Positions 24,801 to 35,905 are shown, counted from the stretch's first letter. The stretch: DNA of 64,000 nucleotides from Purpureocillium takamizusanense (GCF_022605165.1 NC_063072.1:1736001-1800000); one strand, 5' to 3'. The notes: generated by a model not told the origin, from the letters alone. A program made the numbers and translations.

Positions 24801-26500
24801 TACATACATGTATGTACGTATGTGGGCAGCAGGCGTGTTGGCTCCAAGGCGAGCGAGACGGGAAACGCCGAACGGAGCGGGACGGAGGCCTGACGTTTGA
24901 GCTCGCGCCCGGCCGGTTACCAGACAGACATGGCCGCGTTCGAAACGGTTGGCTGTTGGTGGTGGGCCTTTGGCGTTGCGGGCCGAGGACGGCATATACC
25001 ACGAATCACTCCCATTGACGGCGATGGCCATACCGTACGTACCTGAGGCGTGCAACGTGGACGAAACGAAATCGCCGCCGCGACTCGGCGCCCCCAAAAA
25101 GAACATTACCCGTCGTGGAGAACGAACTCATCCCGCCCCGGAACTCATACCCGATGGACCGTGAGACCACAGGATGAAGTACAGTACGGACTGACTTACT
25201 GGGGAAGGGGGGTTGGTTTCTTGTCTGCATCGTCGTCATCGTCGTCGGGCCCTGCCTGGCCTGACTCGGCCCGAACCTGCAGCGGCTCGCGGAGCGCAGG
25301 GCTCATTATGTTCGCGATGCCGCGGCCATTGGGTGGTGTCTCGCGGCACGTTTGTATTTCGCTCACCGTGATCCAACCACGTTACGAGGGACGCATCAAC
25401 GACCGACCCCGTCACGGTGAGGCAACAATGTCGCCGCAAGGTGGACCAAAAGGACGGCATCATCGCCCCTATGAGACCCAGTGTTTCTGATACAGCTCTT
25501 GGCTCGGGCGTCGTTTCATCACCGGGCGGCGTGTGATGATGCTAGGCCAGGCCAGGCCCGCACCCGCCTCGTGTTGACGGTAGCTATGCACAGGCTAAAA
25601 AGCTAACCCTGAGCTGTTCTTAGGTTGCGCCTGAGCCTGAAGCATTCAGGCTGCACACGCCCGCAGGTACATTGATTCACCAAAGAGCACTGGGAAGGGA
25701 ATCCTAGTGACAAGTGAGTAGAGCGGGATCAGCTTCCCGAAGGCTCCACAGAGGTTGTTGGTCGTACGTAAGGTATTGGCCTCCTCCTCCGGGCACGGTT
25801 GGTTGTGAGCAGGCCGGCCGGCAAATGCAGCGAAGCTCCGAGTCACGGCGGACCATGATGCAGTGCCGGAACCGTAGCCGGCTGCCAACACGTTACAGGC
25901 CACCGCAGCTGTATGATGAAGCAGTCTTTCTTCCCTAGGTAGGGGCGTTCCTGCGCGCGGGACAACCGCCAAGTGGTGCCAATGGCAGCAGTGCAGTTGC
26001 GAGTCTCCCTCCTACACGCGGGGCCTTTTTCCTCGCCGGCATGTACGTAATTCGGCATTGAGGAGTGTTGCGCGCGGCGGGAGCTTCTTATCAGTCGATC
26101 TACCTATGCCTCCAGTCCCAGACCCCCCTGTCGTGCGGATTCACGCGGCCGATGTGTTGGTTGAATGGCGGAGAACGGTTCTCTCTCTCTCGGCGATGGG
26201 GTGTGTGTGTATGTGCGATGACAGCACCGGGGCGGGATTGTGTCGCCCTCGTTCTTGTGTGTCTCGTCTGGTCTGGGGTGAGCAGGTTTCGACGTGGCCG
26301 AGTTGCGAGTCGCGCGGCCTGGAGTTTGTCGTGTGCCGCCGCGCTTGAAGTGGGCTTTGGTTTCGTCGGGCGACGACGCCCGATACAGCGACGACGCCTC
26401 GGCTGCAGTCTTTTGTTGTTGTTGTCAGTCAAACTGTTGCGAATCCTGCGGCCCAGAGGCTGAAAGAGGGCTCCAATGGATTGCTTCCCGCTGTTATAGG
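21801..26500. other. Intergenic DNA with palindromic TACGTA words
   Basis: No gene is supportable. TAGGTAGG tetranucleotides lie near 21,935-21,950. GTACGTAC-type words lie near 22,388, 22,740, 22,884-22,900, 24,810, 25,036 and 25,764. A CGT/CAT run lies at 24,054-24,081 and a G/C-rich CAGCTGCAG palindromic patch near 23,078-23,095. Frames of up to 328 codons (24,016-25,002, minus) have no recognisable domain and rely on non-ATG or repeat-encoded stretches. Confidence 0.65.
24054..24081. repeat. Compound CGT/CAT trinucleotide repeat
   Basis: CGTC units pass into CAT units, read directly. Similar in composition to the run at 5,304-5,332. Confidence 0.9.
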
Positions 26501-26575
26501 GGGGGTGTGAAAGCCACGACTCTTGCTTATTGCCTCATGGAAACCCGAGCGCCGGGCCGCCATGCGGCAGCAGTG

Positions 26576-26643
26576 GTTATCCATAACGCCCAGGCTCGTC
26601 TGGTCCCCCGTTATCCATAACGCCCAGGCTCGTCTGGTCCCCC
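26576..26643. repeat. Perfect 34-bp tandem duplication
   Basis: Two identical head-to-tail 34-bp copies at 26,576-26,609 and 26,610-26,643, each beginning GTTATCCATAACGCCC and ending in five C residues. The unit also contains a small inverted word, TTATCCATAA. There are no mismatches between copies, so the event looks recent. Confidence 0.95.
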
Positions 26644-28309
26644 GTGGAAAAGGGGGAGGGGGGTTCCGCTTCGGGCGTCAGTCGGGGACTCCCTTCTCCC
26701 CAAACCCGCTTCCGTACGGCGCCATCAATGTTTGTTTGGTTGCGCGGAATGCCACAGAGGGAAACTGCGTGTTCCCTCCATGGGAGGAGCTGAAAGGCGA
26801 AACAACATTACTTACTGGAGCGGCAACTGCCTCTTTGGACGAGCGAGACTAGTGTTGGGCTGCAAACGCGGCCTGAAGGGCGCGCTGATAGGGGGCCATC
26901 CGGGGAACGGGCAGCCATGCCAAGCCAAAGGTGCGGCTTTCGGTAGCTACGCGGCGGGCCCTACCTGTGTTGAGGAAATACATGCGTCCTGACGGACTGC
27001 ACGATGAGGGTACGCTTCTTGTTGAGGGCTACGCCCTTGGGGATCGGGCCGAGGAGCTGCATCTTGGGGGCGGGTCTCGGGCGTCAGTGTGGGATTGAGC
27101 GTCGACGACTCAGTTGAAGGTGTGGCGTCTACTATGTTTGCGATCTTGGGAGAGTCCAATTGGAGAAAACTTGACGAGATGTTTTGTGTCGGTGATTTGT
27201 GGGTGATGGCTTGACACTGTTCACTGCTCGTCGTTACTTATGCACAGCAGGGGAGCGCAGGGTTATACAGTTTCCGGTAAGTAGGCCTTGCTGGTGGCGT
27301 TCCGTGGGCCTCTTGGTTTGGCGGTTCTTATTAGCGAGTACGTATGTCCTGAGGAAAGCATTTGACGCCGTAGAAGAGCTCCGGTCAGCTATGTTGCGCA
27401 GGCAAGGTGCTAGGCAAGTCCGTGTCTTTTGGCCTTGCGTCGCTGCGAGATGACACTATCGCATTGATGGTTGTCCAGCCGAATCACACGACTACAGCGG
27501 TGACTATCTTGCCCAACTGTATATAAGCAAGAGTTATCACGCAATACTCAATGCCAGTAACATACATAGGCTGTATGTGTGGGATGAACACGATGCACAT
27601 GTTCTTGAACAGGCCAGGAAAGGTACCCGTCGAGGAATCGAGCATATTATTGAGCCAATATAAACATTCCGGTGACTGCAGTGAGCCGTCTCATTCTCGT
27701 TCTCTCGGGTAGCCAGGATGTGGGCTTTACCTGCGGCTGTCAGTTGCCGTAACTTCGTAGTGTTCATCACTTGAGAACACGGCAGCGCAGAGTTGCAAAG
27801 ACATGCCTGAGTCCGCAGTTCATAGTCGCGAACTTCTCCTCTGTCCAGCTCTGGATGCTTCAATCTGTTTAATCTGTTCCACCGCTGCTGGTCGGTTCGC
27901 TACTCTCTAGCTACACTGGCCGCCCTCTCAGACGCGGAGTGTGTATCGGCGTCACGCAGAGTCTTGCCAAAGTTCATCTTAACTGATGGTGATTCATCGG
28001 TGCTCATCTCTTTCCTATGTTAAAGTAACTTGAAGATTTTAGCTAGCTGATCAACCAAGGCGCATGCTCAGTTGCTCTCTAGTGATGTCGGCTCGTGGAG
28101 TGTCTCTGCGAGGGATCGCATTCGCTTGCTCTTGGATTTTAGTGCTATGTGAGTCGTATGAGCCAGAGTAATTTCACGAGTTCCTAAGCGTAGGTCCATG
28201 GCTTAGAAATGAGGCAACGTTTGTTGTCAGGAGCCACACAGGAGGCTTACGGAGGGTGGTTGCCCATGAGGAACGCCTTCCTCTCCAAGTACGATTAGCC
28301 TAGCCTAGC

Positions 28310-28354
28310 TTCTTCTTCTTCTTCTTCTTCTTCTTCTTCTTCTTCTTCTTCTTC
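28310..28354. repeat. (CTT)15 trinucleotide repeat
   Basis: An uninterrupted CTT/TTC run of about 45 bp. On the minus strand it encodes poly-Lys at the end of a short spurious frame. Confidence 0.95.
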
Positions 28355-29200
28355 ACATTACACACAAATGAGCTGTCAGATTGCATCTCTGTGCTGTGAG
28401 CCCTGTGCCACTGTCTTTTTCCCCCCCATCGTTGCACGCAAGACCTCACGTCTGTGTTGTCAACAGCGACCGTGAAAAGATTAAAGCCGCAGTCGCAACC
28501 TGGGGCGTCGGGTTTGCAGAAGTACAGACTGCGGTCTTCCCATTTCGCAAACAACATTGAGCTTAAACAGTCGGTGTAGCATACCTGTGGTAAAACACTT
28601 TAGGAGAAACCCGATTGAGGTGAGGTGACTCACTCATGGGCACCCAAACGTGAAGTGAGATGCCCGACAACTCGATGAGATCTTCATAGTCACGAGAAGA
28701 GGACTGATCGTTTCCATGCTCCGACGGCTAATGGCCTTCAACGCGGGTGTGTGTTCGGTGATGGAGTATGAATAAGAGAAACAGGATACACACTCAAAGG
28801 CCATGCATAGGGTCCGCCAAACACACTCCGGAGTCCGGACAATCACAGACTCATCACAGGCTCTCACTGACTAGTGAGTGCGTCTCGCCGAATTAGGGAG
28901 CCAAGAGGCTCGTTACGGGATAGCGGCTTTGCGTTGGTTCCCGCGTGTTGAGCTGACGGGATGGAGGCTCCGTGACTTATTGGAGAGGAAATTCCGGGAT
29001 GACGGAGGACCGCCCAGCTCACGAGCACATGACATGCGATGGCTTGCTGCAGATGTTCCGGAGACAAACGCACTGGTGCAGGCGATGGGGCATCCTAAGC
29101 TGCAGCGATAACTTAGTCAAGGGGGGCCCGGAGGGATGGAGTTGTTGACGCCGTCGTCGTTGGGCCGCCGGAGTTTCGGAGAGACGTTGTGAGAGTCGCG

Positions 29201-29912
29201 TGACGGATCAGGACCAGACCAGACAGTCAGCCGCCGCGCGCTTTGCTATATTACGATAGACTGGCTCGCCGCGCACTCCCGATGCAGAGTCCTGCGTCGC
29301 AACATTATGTCCTCTCCTTCAGCCTTGCCAACCTCTGTGATCCCAACAACTATCGACACACTGGAGTGACAACGTGCTCACAGCAGTACAGACACAGACT
29401 AGGCTCAGTCAGGTCCAACCAGGCACGCAGCCCCCCGACAGGCATCAGACATATCGACACTTCTCGAAGCTCCAGTTGTTCGGCGCTAGAAAAAAGCCCC
29501 AGCTGGTCACAAGGTCTCGTCGTCTCTGCGCTTTGTTGAGCTCCCCGTTGTCAGTGATTGGCCCAGGGGTTTCCTGGACGTGGGGTAACCAATAAGTCGC
29601 AGCAAGCAATCTTGGGACTTTGCTTTTTTGCGGGACCGGGTTAACATGCACCCTTGAGGCGCGCTGGAGCTCCTCCCCGCCAAAAATCCCTAGGCGCACA
29701 TCGTGGGAGGGAACTTTTCCGCCCGGCTCTCCGTGTGTGTGCGCGCCCCTCCAACCAACATCTCTAACACCTGTCCTACTCCTTTCCATCTCCTTCTCCC
29801 GCCCCCCCGAGTCCGACGAACACGCCTGTCCGTCCTCTCGAGATCCTCGGCGCGGCGCCTCACCCTCCACCGATCCCTCGACCGTCCGCTCCAGCGGCCA
29901 ACGTTGCCCACC
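29201..29912 (+). promoter_or_regulatory. Upstream region of CCT3
   Basis: Non-coding DNA leading into CCT3. The last 180 bases are strongly CT-rich, as expected of a fungal promoter and leader. A TTCTCGAAGCTCC word at 29,461-29,473 resembles a heat-shock element with one mismatch in the third unit. Chaperonin genes can be Hsf1 targets, but a single imperfect site about 450 bp upstream is weak support. Confidence 0.35.
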
Positions 29913-30119
29913 ATGCAAGCTCCGGTGCTGGTTATGAGTACGTCGTGGTGGTGTCCTCTCCCTCTCCCCCCACGCGCTGCCTGCCGAGCGCATAGCTCGG
30001 TATCCGCCCGCCCGCCGCCCCGGAAGCTGACGCGACCATCGCAGACACCCAGAGCGGTGAGAGGCAGACCGGAAGGAAAGCTCAGCTGTCCAACATTGCC
30101 GCCGCCAAGACGTGAGTCG

Positions 30120-30154
<35 letters not shown>

Positions 30155-31907
30155 CCTGTAGGCGCCCCTGCGAGCTCCGCTAATCCCCGTCGCAAACGCA
30201 GCGTCGCCGACATCATTCGATCATGCCTGGGCCCCAAGGCCATGCTCAAGATGCTGCTCGACCCCATGGGCGGCATCGTCCTGACCAACGACGGCCACGC
30301 CATCCTCCGAGAGATCGAGGTCTCCCACCCCGCCGCCAAGAGCATGATTGAGCTCAGCCGGACGCAGGACGAGGAGGTTGGCGATGGAACCACGACCGTC
30401 ATCATCCTGGGTATTTCTATCGCTCCCGAGTAATCCTGTTCCCCCAAGGCTGACCCGCGCACCCAACAGCTGGCGAGATTCTCGCCCAGGCTCTCCCCCA
30501 GCTCGAGCGCAACATCCACCCCGTCGTCATCATCTCAGCCTTCAAGCGCGCCCTCCAGGACGCCCTCGATATCATCGACGAAGTATCGCTCCCCATCGAC
30601 ATCAACGATGACAAGGCCATGAACCAGCTCATCTCCTCCTCCATCGGCACCAAGTTCGTCTCGCGGTGGATGGAGCAGATGTGCGACCTGGCCCTCAAGG
30701 CCGTCCGGACCGTCACCTGGGAGGCTGGCAACGGCAAGACCGAGGTCGACATCAAGCGATATGCCCGAATCGAAAAGGTCCCCGGCGGCGAGATTGAGGA
30801 CAGCAAAGTTCTCGACGGCCTGATGCTCAACAAGGACATCACCCACCCCAAGATGCGACGACGCATCGAGAACCCTCGCATCGTCCTTTTGGACTGCCCC
30901 CTGGAATACAAGAAGGGAGAGTCGCAGACAAACATTGAGATCACAAAGGAGGAGGACTGGAACCGTATCCTGCAGATCGAGGAGGAGCAGGTCAAGATGA
31001 TGTGCGAGGCCATCATCGCCGTCAAGCCTGACCTTGTCATTACCGAGAAGGGCGTGTCTGGTACGTCGCATGGACAAATCCAAAAGACTAATTGGTGGCT
31101 GACCACATGCCAGACCTGGCCCAACACTTCTTCATGAAGGCCAACATCACAGCGCTGCGCCGCGTGCGCAAGACGGACAACAACAGAATAGCCCGTGCCA
31201 CCGGTGCCACCATCATCAACCGAGTAGAAGACCTTCAGGACTCCGACGTCGGCACCCGGTGCGGCCTGTTCGAGATCGAGAAGATTGGCGACGAGTACTT
31301 TACCTTCCTCACAAAGTGCAAGGACCCCAAGGCCTGCACCGTCCTCCTGCGCGGCCCGTCCAAGGACGTGCTCAACGAGATCGAGCGGAACCTCCAGGAC
31401 GCCATGGGCGTGGCTCGCAACGTCATGTTCCACCCGCGACTGTCGCCCGGTGGTGGTGCCACAGAGATGGCCGTGTCCGTCAGGCTCGCTCAGAAGGCTA
31501 AGGGCATCGAGGGCGTGCAGCAGTGGCCGTACAAGGCGGTGGCCGACGCCATGGAGGTCATCCCGAGAACGCTGGTGCAGAACGCCGGCAAGAGCCCGGT
31601 GCGCGTGCTGACGGATCTGCGGGCCAAACAGGCCGAGGGCAAGAGCTCGTGGGGCGTCAACGGCGACACTGGCACCATTGTCGACATGAAGGAGTACGGT
31701 GTGTGGGAGCCGGAGGCTATTAAGCTGCAGAGCATCAAGACTGCCATCGAGGTGAGATTCCGAATCCCTGAAGCTATGTTGCTAAATGTCGGGCACTAAC
31801 ACTGAACCCCTTAGGCTGCGTGCCTGCTGCTAAGAGTGGACGACATCTGCAGCGCCAAGAAGGCGCAACAAGGCGGCGCGCCGGGTGTCGGTGGTGGTGA
31901 TGATTAA
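29913..31907 (+). CDS. CCT3: T-complex protein 1 subunit gamma (CCT3)
   Basis: Six exons are proposed: 29913-29937, 30045-30111, 30202-30410, 30470-31060, 31114-31751 and 31815-31907, giving 540 residues, the normal length for the family. The protein is the gamma subunit of the cytosolic TRiC/CCT chaperonin ring, which folds actin, tubulin and other substrates with ATP. The start [18 protein letters not shown] is characteristic of CCT3. Further family signatures are the ATP-site [32 protein letters not shown] after joining exons 4 and 5, and the C-terminal [13 protein letters not shown] segment. All junctions keep the conserved protein in frame and have GT/AG ends. Exon 1 is only 25 bases. 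Intron 2 contains an eight-copy TGCC microsatellite close to its donor. CCT3 converges with the PRKRIP1-like gene 313 bp away. Confidence 0.95.
30121..30152. repeat. (TGCC)8 microsatellite inside CCT3 intron 2
   Basis: Eight perfect TGCC units start nine bases after the proposed donor (30,112) of the 90-bp intron 2. Length change here would alter the intron but not the protein. Confidence 0.9.
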
Positions 31908-32220
31908 AGGGATGTCACGAAGCCGAGTGGCGGGGGCTGTTGCGAAATGGGACGATGGTGGAAGACTAGCATGAGTGTTTGCTCTGGTCATACCCCCTGT
32001 ACTACGACAAGCGGACGAGACGGAGAAGAGAGCTAGACCACGCGGAGGACCCAAAATAGACAAGACTAACTAGGGCTTCAGTACAAGCCACCTAACTCAA
32101 CGTAGAGTGGAATGCGCCGGCATGTGATGTTATGGGTATCATTGTATCAAGGAACGCTCAATATCGAGAATATATGCTAGCTCGCAGCCATGTCCACATA
32201 TAGCCATATGGTGTCAAAGC
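31908..32220. other. Short convergent intergenic gap
   Basis: This 313-bp gap separates the 3' ends of CCT3 (+) and the PRKRIP1-like gene (-). It presumably holds both 3' UTRs. It is less GC-rich than the flanking genes and shows no gene. Confidence 0.7.
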
Positions 32221-32865
32221 TCAGTCATCGTCGTGGATGATGAGGCCTGCTGGCTGCGTCGCGGCGTTGGGAGCTTGGTCCGCGCCGCCTCGCTCTGCTC
32301 TGTCGTTCTTGTCATGGCCCGCGTGCTGTCCGTCCGTCGCCGGGCCGGTCCCTCGAGCAGCGTCGAGGCCATTATTATTGCCGCCGCCGACCGTGCCGCC
32401 CTTGCCCTTCTTCCCCTTCCTGGCCTTCATCTTCTCCCTCTTCTCCCTATTCTTGCGCGTCCTCTCGTCATCCCTGCGATCCCTCTCCTTCTTGAGGCGC
32501 TCAAACTCCTCCTGGCCCTTTTCCCTGCGCAGCTCCTCGTCCATGACGCGGAGGCGCTCGTACTCGCGCCGGCGCGAGGCCTTGTAGACGTGGAACTCGC
32601 CTGAGCCGGCGCCGGCGCTGGAGCCCTGCACATGCGCGACCGTCTCCGGGGGCGCGGCGGCGCGGCCACCACCGGACTTGCCGCCTCCTCCTCCGGCGGC
32701 AGAGGTAGCAGAGGGCGGGACGCGCACGGGGCGGTCGGGGTGGGCGAAGAGGGCGTCGAGGGAGGCGGCTTGCGCGGAGAGCGGGCTGAGGGCGCGTTTC
32801 TTGGTTGGGCGGTGGGAGCGCGGATCGGCGGAGGTGGGGACGGATTCGGGGCCTTCGCCGGACAT
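32221..32865 (-). CDS. PRKRIP1-like (DUF1168) spliceosome-associated protein
   Basis: The single-exon frame encodes 214 residues. Residues about 76-105 carry the block AHVQGSSAGAGSGEFHVYK followed by ASRRREYERLR, diagnostic of the DUF1168/PRKRIP1 family. Human PRKRIP1 binds double-stranded RNA and is found in late (step II) spliceosomes. A long, highly charged helix rich in Glu, Arg and Lys follows (about 105-155), ending in a basic KGKKGKGG patch likely to work in nuclear targeting or RNA binding. The tail is low complexity and ends IIHDDD. The N-terminus contains a conserved-looking PTKKRALSPLSAQAASLDALF segment, typical of fungal members. The ATG has an A at -3. The gene shares a 1.3-kb divergent region with the Det1-like gene. 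Family membership is clear; a splicing role here is inferred from homologues. Confidence 0.85.
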   Translation of the reverse strand: MSGEGPESVPTSADPRSHRPTKKRALSPLSAQAASLDALFAHPDRPVRVPPSATSAAGGGGGKSGGGRAAAPPETVAHVQGSSAGAGSGEFHVYKASRRREYERLRVMDEELRREKGQEEFERLKKERDRRDDERTRKNREKREKMKARKGKKGKGGTVGGGNNNGLDAARGTGPATDGQHAGHDKNDRAERGGADQAPNAATQPAGLIIHDDD

Positions 32866-34210
32866 GATGGGCGGTAGTGGTGGTGGTGGTGGTGGTGATA
32901 CTGATGATGATGCTGAGCGGGTGGGCGAGCGGGCGTGCGTGAGAGGTGGAGGGAGTCGCGTTGGCCCCCCGTCTGGCCGAGGTGGACTGATGCGCGAGGC
33001 GGCAGAAAGGCGCGGAGTTTCGGTGCGTCGAATGGCCGCGCGGACCTGAGATCAAGGTGGCGAATGTAATGAAACAAGGCGCCAAGGGTGAGGGCGGGTG
33101 TCGGTGGTATACGAGGACGCAGGATCCCAAGGCAGCCAGGGGGAGGGGACGAGGTTGAGATTGTTGGCGATGAGGTGGTGTGGGTGACAAGGCTGGGAGG
33201 GATGGAGGAAGAAAAAACCTGAGCGCTGCTTGGTCGTGTTTGTTGGAGCAACTGGCGGCTGTAGTGTAAGCTAGCGGGATCCCCCACACCACGGACACTG
33301 CGCATCTAGCCGCGCTGGAGGGAGGGGCTGAGGCCACCCCTCCCTCCCCTAAAAAGGTACTGCAGGTTGTTAGGTATAGTAGCTTGCCGCACCATGACAG
33401 CCTGGCACCGCCAGGATCGGATGGTATGCATCCGCCCATCCATCCACACGGTCGTCGTTGGCCGCAACGGGCCTTGCGAACCACGGACTGATCGCGCTTT
33501 TCAGCGACGCACGCCATCTACAACCGGGGCGGAGGCAGCCCAGCATCAGAGGAGTACCAGTCACGTGGGCGGTTCCATTGCGAAAAGAGGTGCACCTGAC
33601 CAACTGCAAACTGCACTGGAGAAGCGCATGGCTCGCCTTAGGGCGCGCTGTCGCCACTGGAAGACCACCAAACGCAACCCGTTTTGTCAGCAGCCCCCGG
33701 CAATGCATTCAATGCCCGTGGCGCCCGGTAGTGCCGGTACCTACGTTGCGGTTTGCCCCGAAGACCCGATGCCCCAACCATCACGGGGCGGGCCCCCCAG
33801 GCGTTTCAGGCGCCCGCCCCGGCACGGCAACCCACTGCGACCCGCGCGGCGCCTTCCACGGCGGAGGGGTCCATCCTATCTTTCTTTCTTTCCATTGCCT
33901 GCGACTTCCATTCCCTCTCCCCGACCACATCTTCCATCTTCTGTGCTTTCAGATACCCGACATCTTTTGATCTTTCGCAACCCCCTCCGCTCCCCCCCAG
34001 TTACGCCCTCCCCCGACGGAAGTTGTCTCTCCGTCCGCTCCGTTTTCCAAAACCGCTGCCCCGCCACTGTCTTGTGTAGACTACATCGCCGTCCTCGAAC
34101 AACCCCGTGTCGAACGCATACAGTCACCGCTCCCTCCCCGTTGGCGAACTTCACCACCTGGCCTACCGGCTCTGGGAGCATCGCAGCCCCAACGGCCTCG
34201 TCCATCGGCC
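32866..34210. promoter_or_regulatory. Divergent promoter region, PRKRIP1-like (-) and Det1-like (+)
   Basis: This is 1.35 kb of non-coding DNA between two divergent start codons. It contains a GGT run just upstream of the PRKRIP1-like ATG (32,878-32,897) and CT-rich leader DNA before the phosphatase gene (33,880-34,200). Long frames on both strands in this interval are shadows without domains. No specific factor site is claimed. Confidence 0.5.
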
Positions 34211-35905
34211 ATGACGAAGCCGCGGCTCATCATCCTGGTTCGCCACGCGCAGTCCGAAGGCAATAGTGAGCCTTCCCTAGACCCCCCTCGACCACGCGCG
34301 AAGACTCCAGCCAGACCAACTGACACATGTGCAGAGAACCGCGAGATCCACCAGTCGATACCTGACCACCGTGTCAAGCTCACGCCCGATGGCTGGAACC
34401 AGGCGCACGAAGCCGGCCGCCGCCTGCGCAACCTCCTCCGCCCCGACGACACCCTCCACTTCTTCACCTCGCCGTACCGCCGCACGCGGGAGACCACCGA
34501 GGGCATATTGTCCACGTTAACTTCAGACGAGCCCGGGCCCTCGCCCTTCCGCCGCGCCAACATCAAGGTCTACGAGGAACCCCGCCTGCGCGAACAGGAC
34601 TTTGGCAACTTCCAGCCGTGCAGCGCCGAGATGGAGCGCATGTGGCAGGAGAGGGCCGACTACGGCCACTTCTTCTACCGTATCCCAAACGGCGAGAGTG
34701 CCGCTGACGCCTACGACCGTGTGAGCGGCTTCAACGAGTCTCTCTGGCGGCAGTTTGGCGAGGACGACTTTGCGAGCGTATGCGTATTAGGTGCGCCCCT
34801 GACCCCCCTCACTGGTCACGTAGCGAACGGGTAAGCTGACCAGGCTGCCCAAGTGACGCACGGCCTCATGTCGCGTGTCTTCCTCATGAAGTGGTACCAC
34901 TTCACTGTTGAGTACTTTGAGGATCTGCGCAACGTTGATCACTGCGAGTTCCTCATCATGCGCAAGCAAGAAAACGGCAAGTACCTCCTTGAGACGAAGC
35001 TGCGCACCTGGTCCGAGCTTCGTCGCGAGCGTGCTCTCACCCTCGCAAAGGATGGGGCTGGCAGCGGCACCGTAAGCAGCAGCAACAGTAACAGCAACGG
35101 CAATGGCAACGGCGCGGCCAAGGACGAGACCAAGCTCGAGCGCAACAAGACCTTCGTGGTAACGCGGCGCTGGGGCGGCTGCCCAGACGGCTGCAACCAC
35201 ACGAGTCACTACAAGAAGAGGCACGATCTCGAGGCTTTGCGCCAGAAGGACATAGAGCACAGCGCTCAGGCCAGCAACGGCAGCAGCAGCAACAACGCGG
35301 GGCTGACGATTGCGAGCCGGAGGCAGCAGCACCGTCATCAGCAGCTCATCAGCTCCGACGACGGCGACGACGAGCAGAGCGACTACCGCCCCGCTCCCAC
35401 TGTCGAGGTCATCGCCACCCTCACCCCCGACGCGCCTCTGTCCTCACCTGACGGCACGCCCTCCTTCATCACCGCCGAGGACCGCGTTCGCGCCCTCAAG
35501 TCCCCGCACCTGCACGTCGGGCGCGACTTTGGCGGCACGTACTCGGGCCACGCCTCTCTCGCTGGGAGCGATAGCGACGCCTCTGAAGACGAGGCCCAGG
35601 AGCAGCAACGGCACCGTCTCGCGGCCATCAACGCGCGTTTCCGGCCACCAGCCCCTAACGGCGCCGGCGCCGGCAACAGGAGCTGTGGGACCAGGGCGGA
35701 CGGCCGGGCCGGGGGGGAGAACGGCTCGGACAAGGGTTCCCGCGTAGGCGAGTTTGTCAACCGCCTTGGGGACGCACCTGCAGGCACCGACGACGCGCGC
35801 CACCGCGCGGACGCACCCGGCCCTGCGTCCGCGCACGACTCTGGCATGGAGGACCTGGACCGTGCCGAGAAGGAAGACCGGAGCATCCGGGGCAGCGTCT
35901 ACTGA
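34211..35905 (+). CDS. DET1: Det1-like histidine phosphatase (phosphoglycerate mutase superfamily)
   Basis: Three exons, 34211-34265, 34335-34790 and 34854-35905, give 520 residues. The catalytic core opens with LIILVRHAQSEGN (RH motif at Arg11-His12), continues KNREIHQSIPDHRVKLTPDG after splicing, and has SPYRRTRETTEG, REQDFGNFQ and the second catalytic His in LVTHGLMSR. These match the fungal broad-range acid phosphatases related to yeast Det1 (YDR051C), implicated in sterol movement between ER and plasma membrane. Yeast Det1 is about 334 residues. The extra length here is a Ser/Asn/Asp-rich C-terminal tail, usual in filamentous fungi and probably disordered. Both introns have CTGAC branch words. 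Intron 2 uses an AAG acceptor, chosen because it restores VTHG and because a nearer CAG sits too close to the branch point. Intron 1 is 69 bp with no stop, so unspliced RNA stays open. Confidence 0.85.

Larger units (their letters stand above)
26501..29200. other. Less GC-rich intergenic DNA with a tandem duplication and (CTT)n tract
   Basis: From about 27,100 to 28,900 the DNA is visibly poorer in G and C than the rest of the desert, and microsatellites thin out. This could be an older or repeat-derived segment. I could not recognise transposase, reverse transcriptase or terminal repeats. The only structured elements are a perfect 34-bp tandem duplication (26,576-26,643) and (CTT)15 at 28,310-28,354. 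A short minus-strand frame around 27,046-26,980 starting at an ATG (PIPKGVALNKKRT in its middle) looks protein-like but cannot be extended convincingly. Confidence 0.5.

Noticed and set aside
24016..25002. 328-codon minus-strand frame
   Set aside because: No domain, biased Arg/Pro/Ser/Ala content, and a terminal poly-Asp from the CGT/CAT repeat.
25590..25620. CTAACCCT-like word as a telomerase RNA template or internal telomeric repeat
   Set aside because: Only a single partial TTAGGG-complement unit is present, with no tandem copies.
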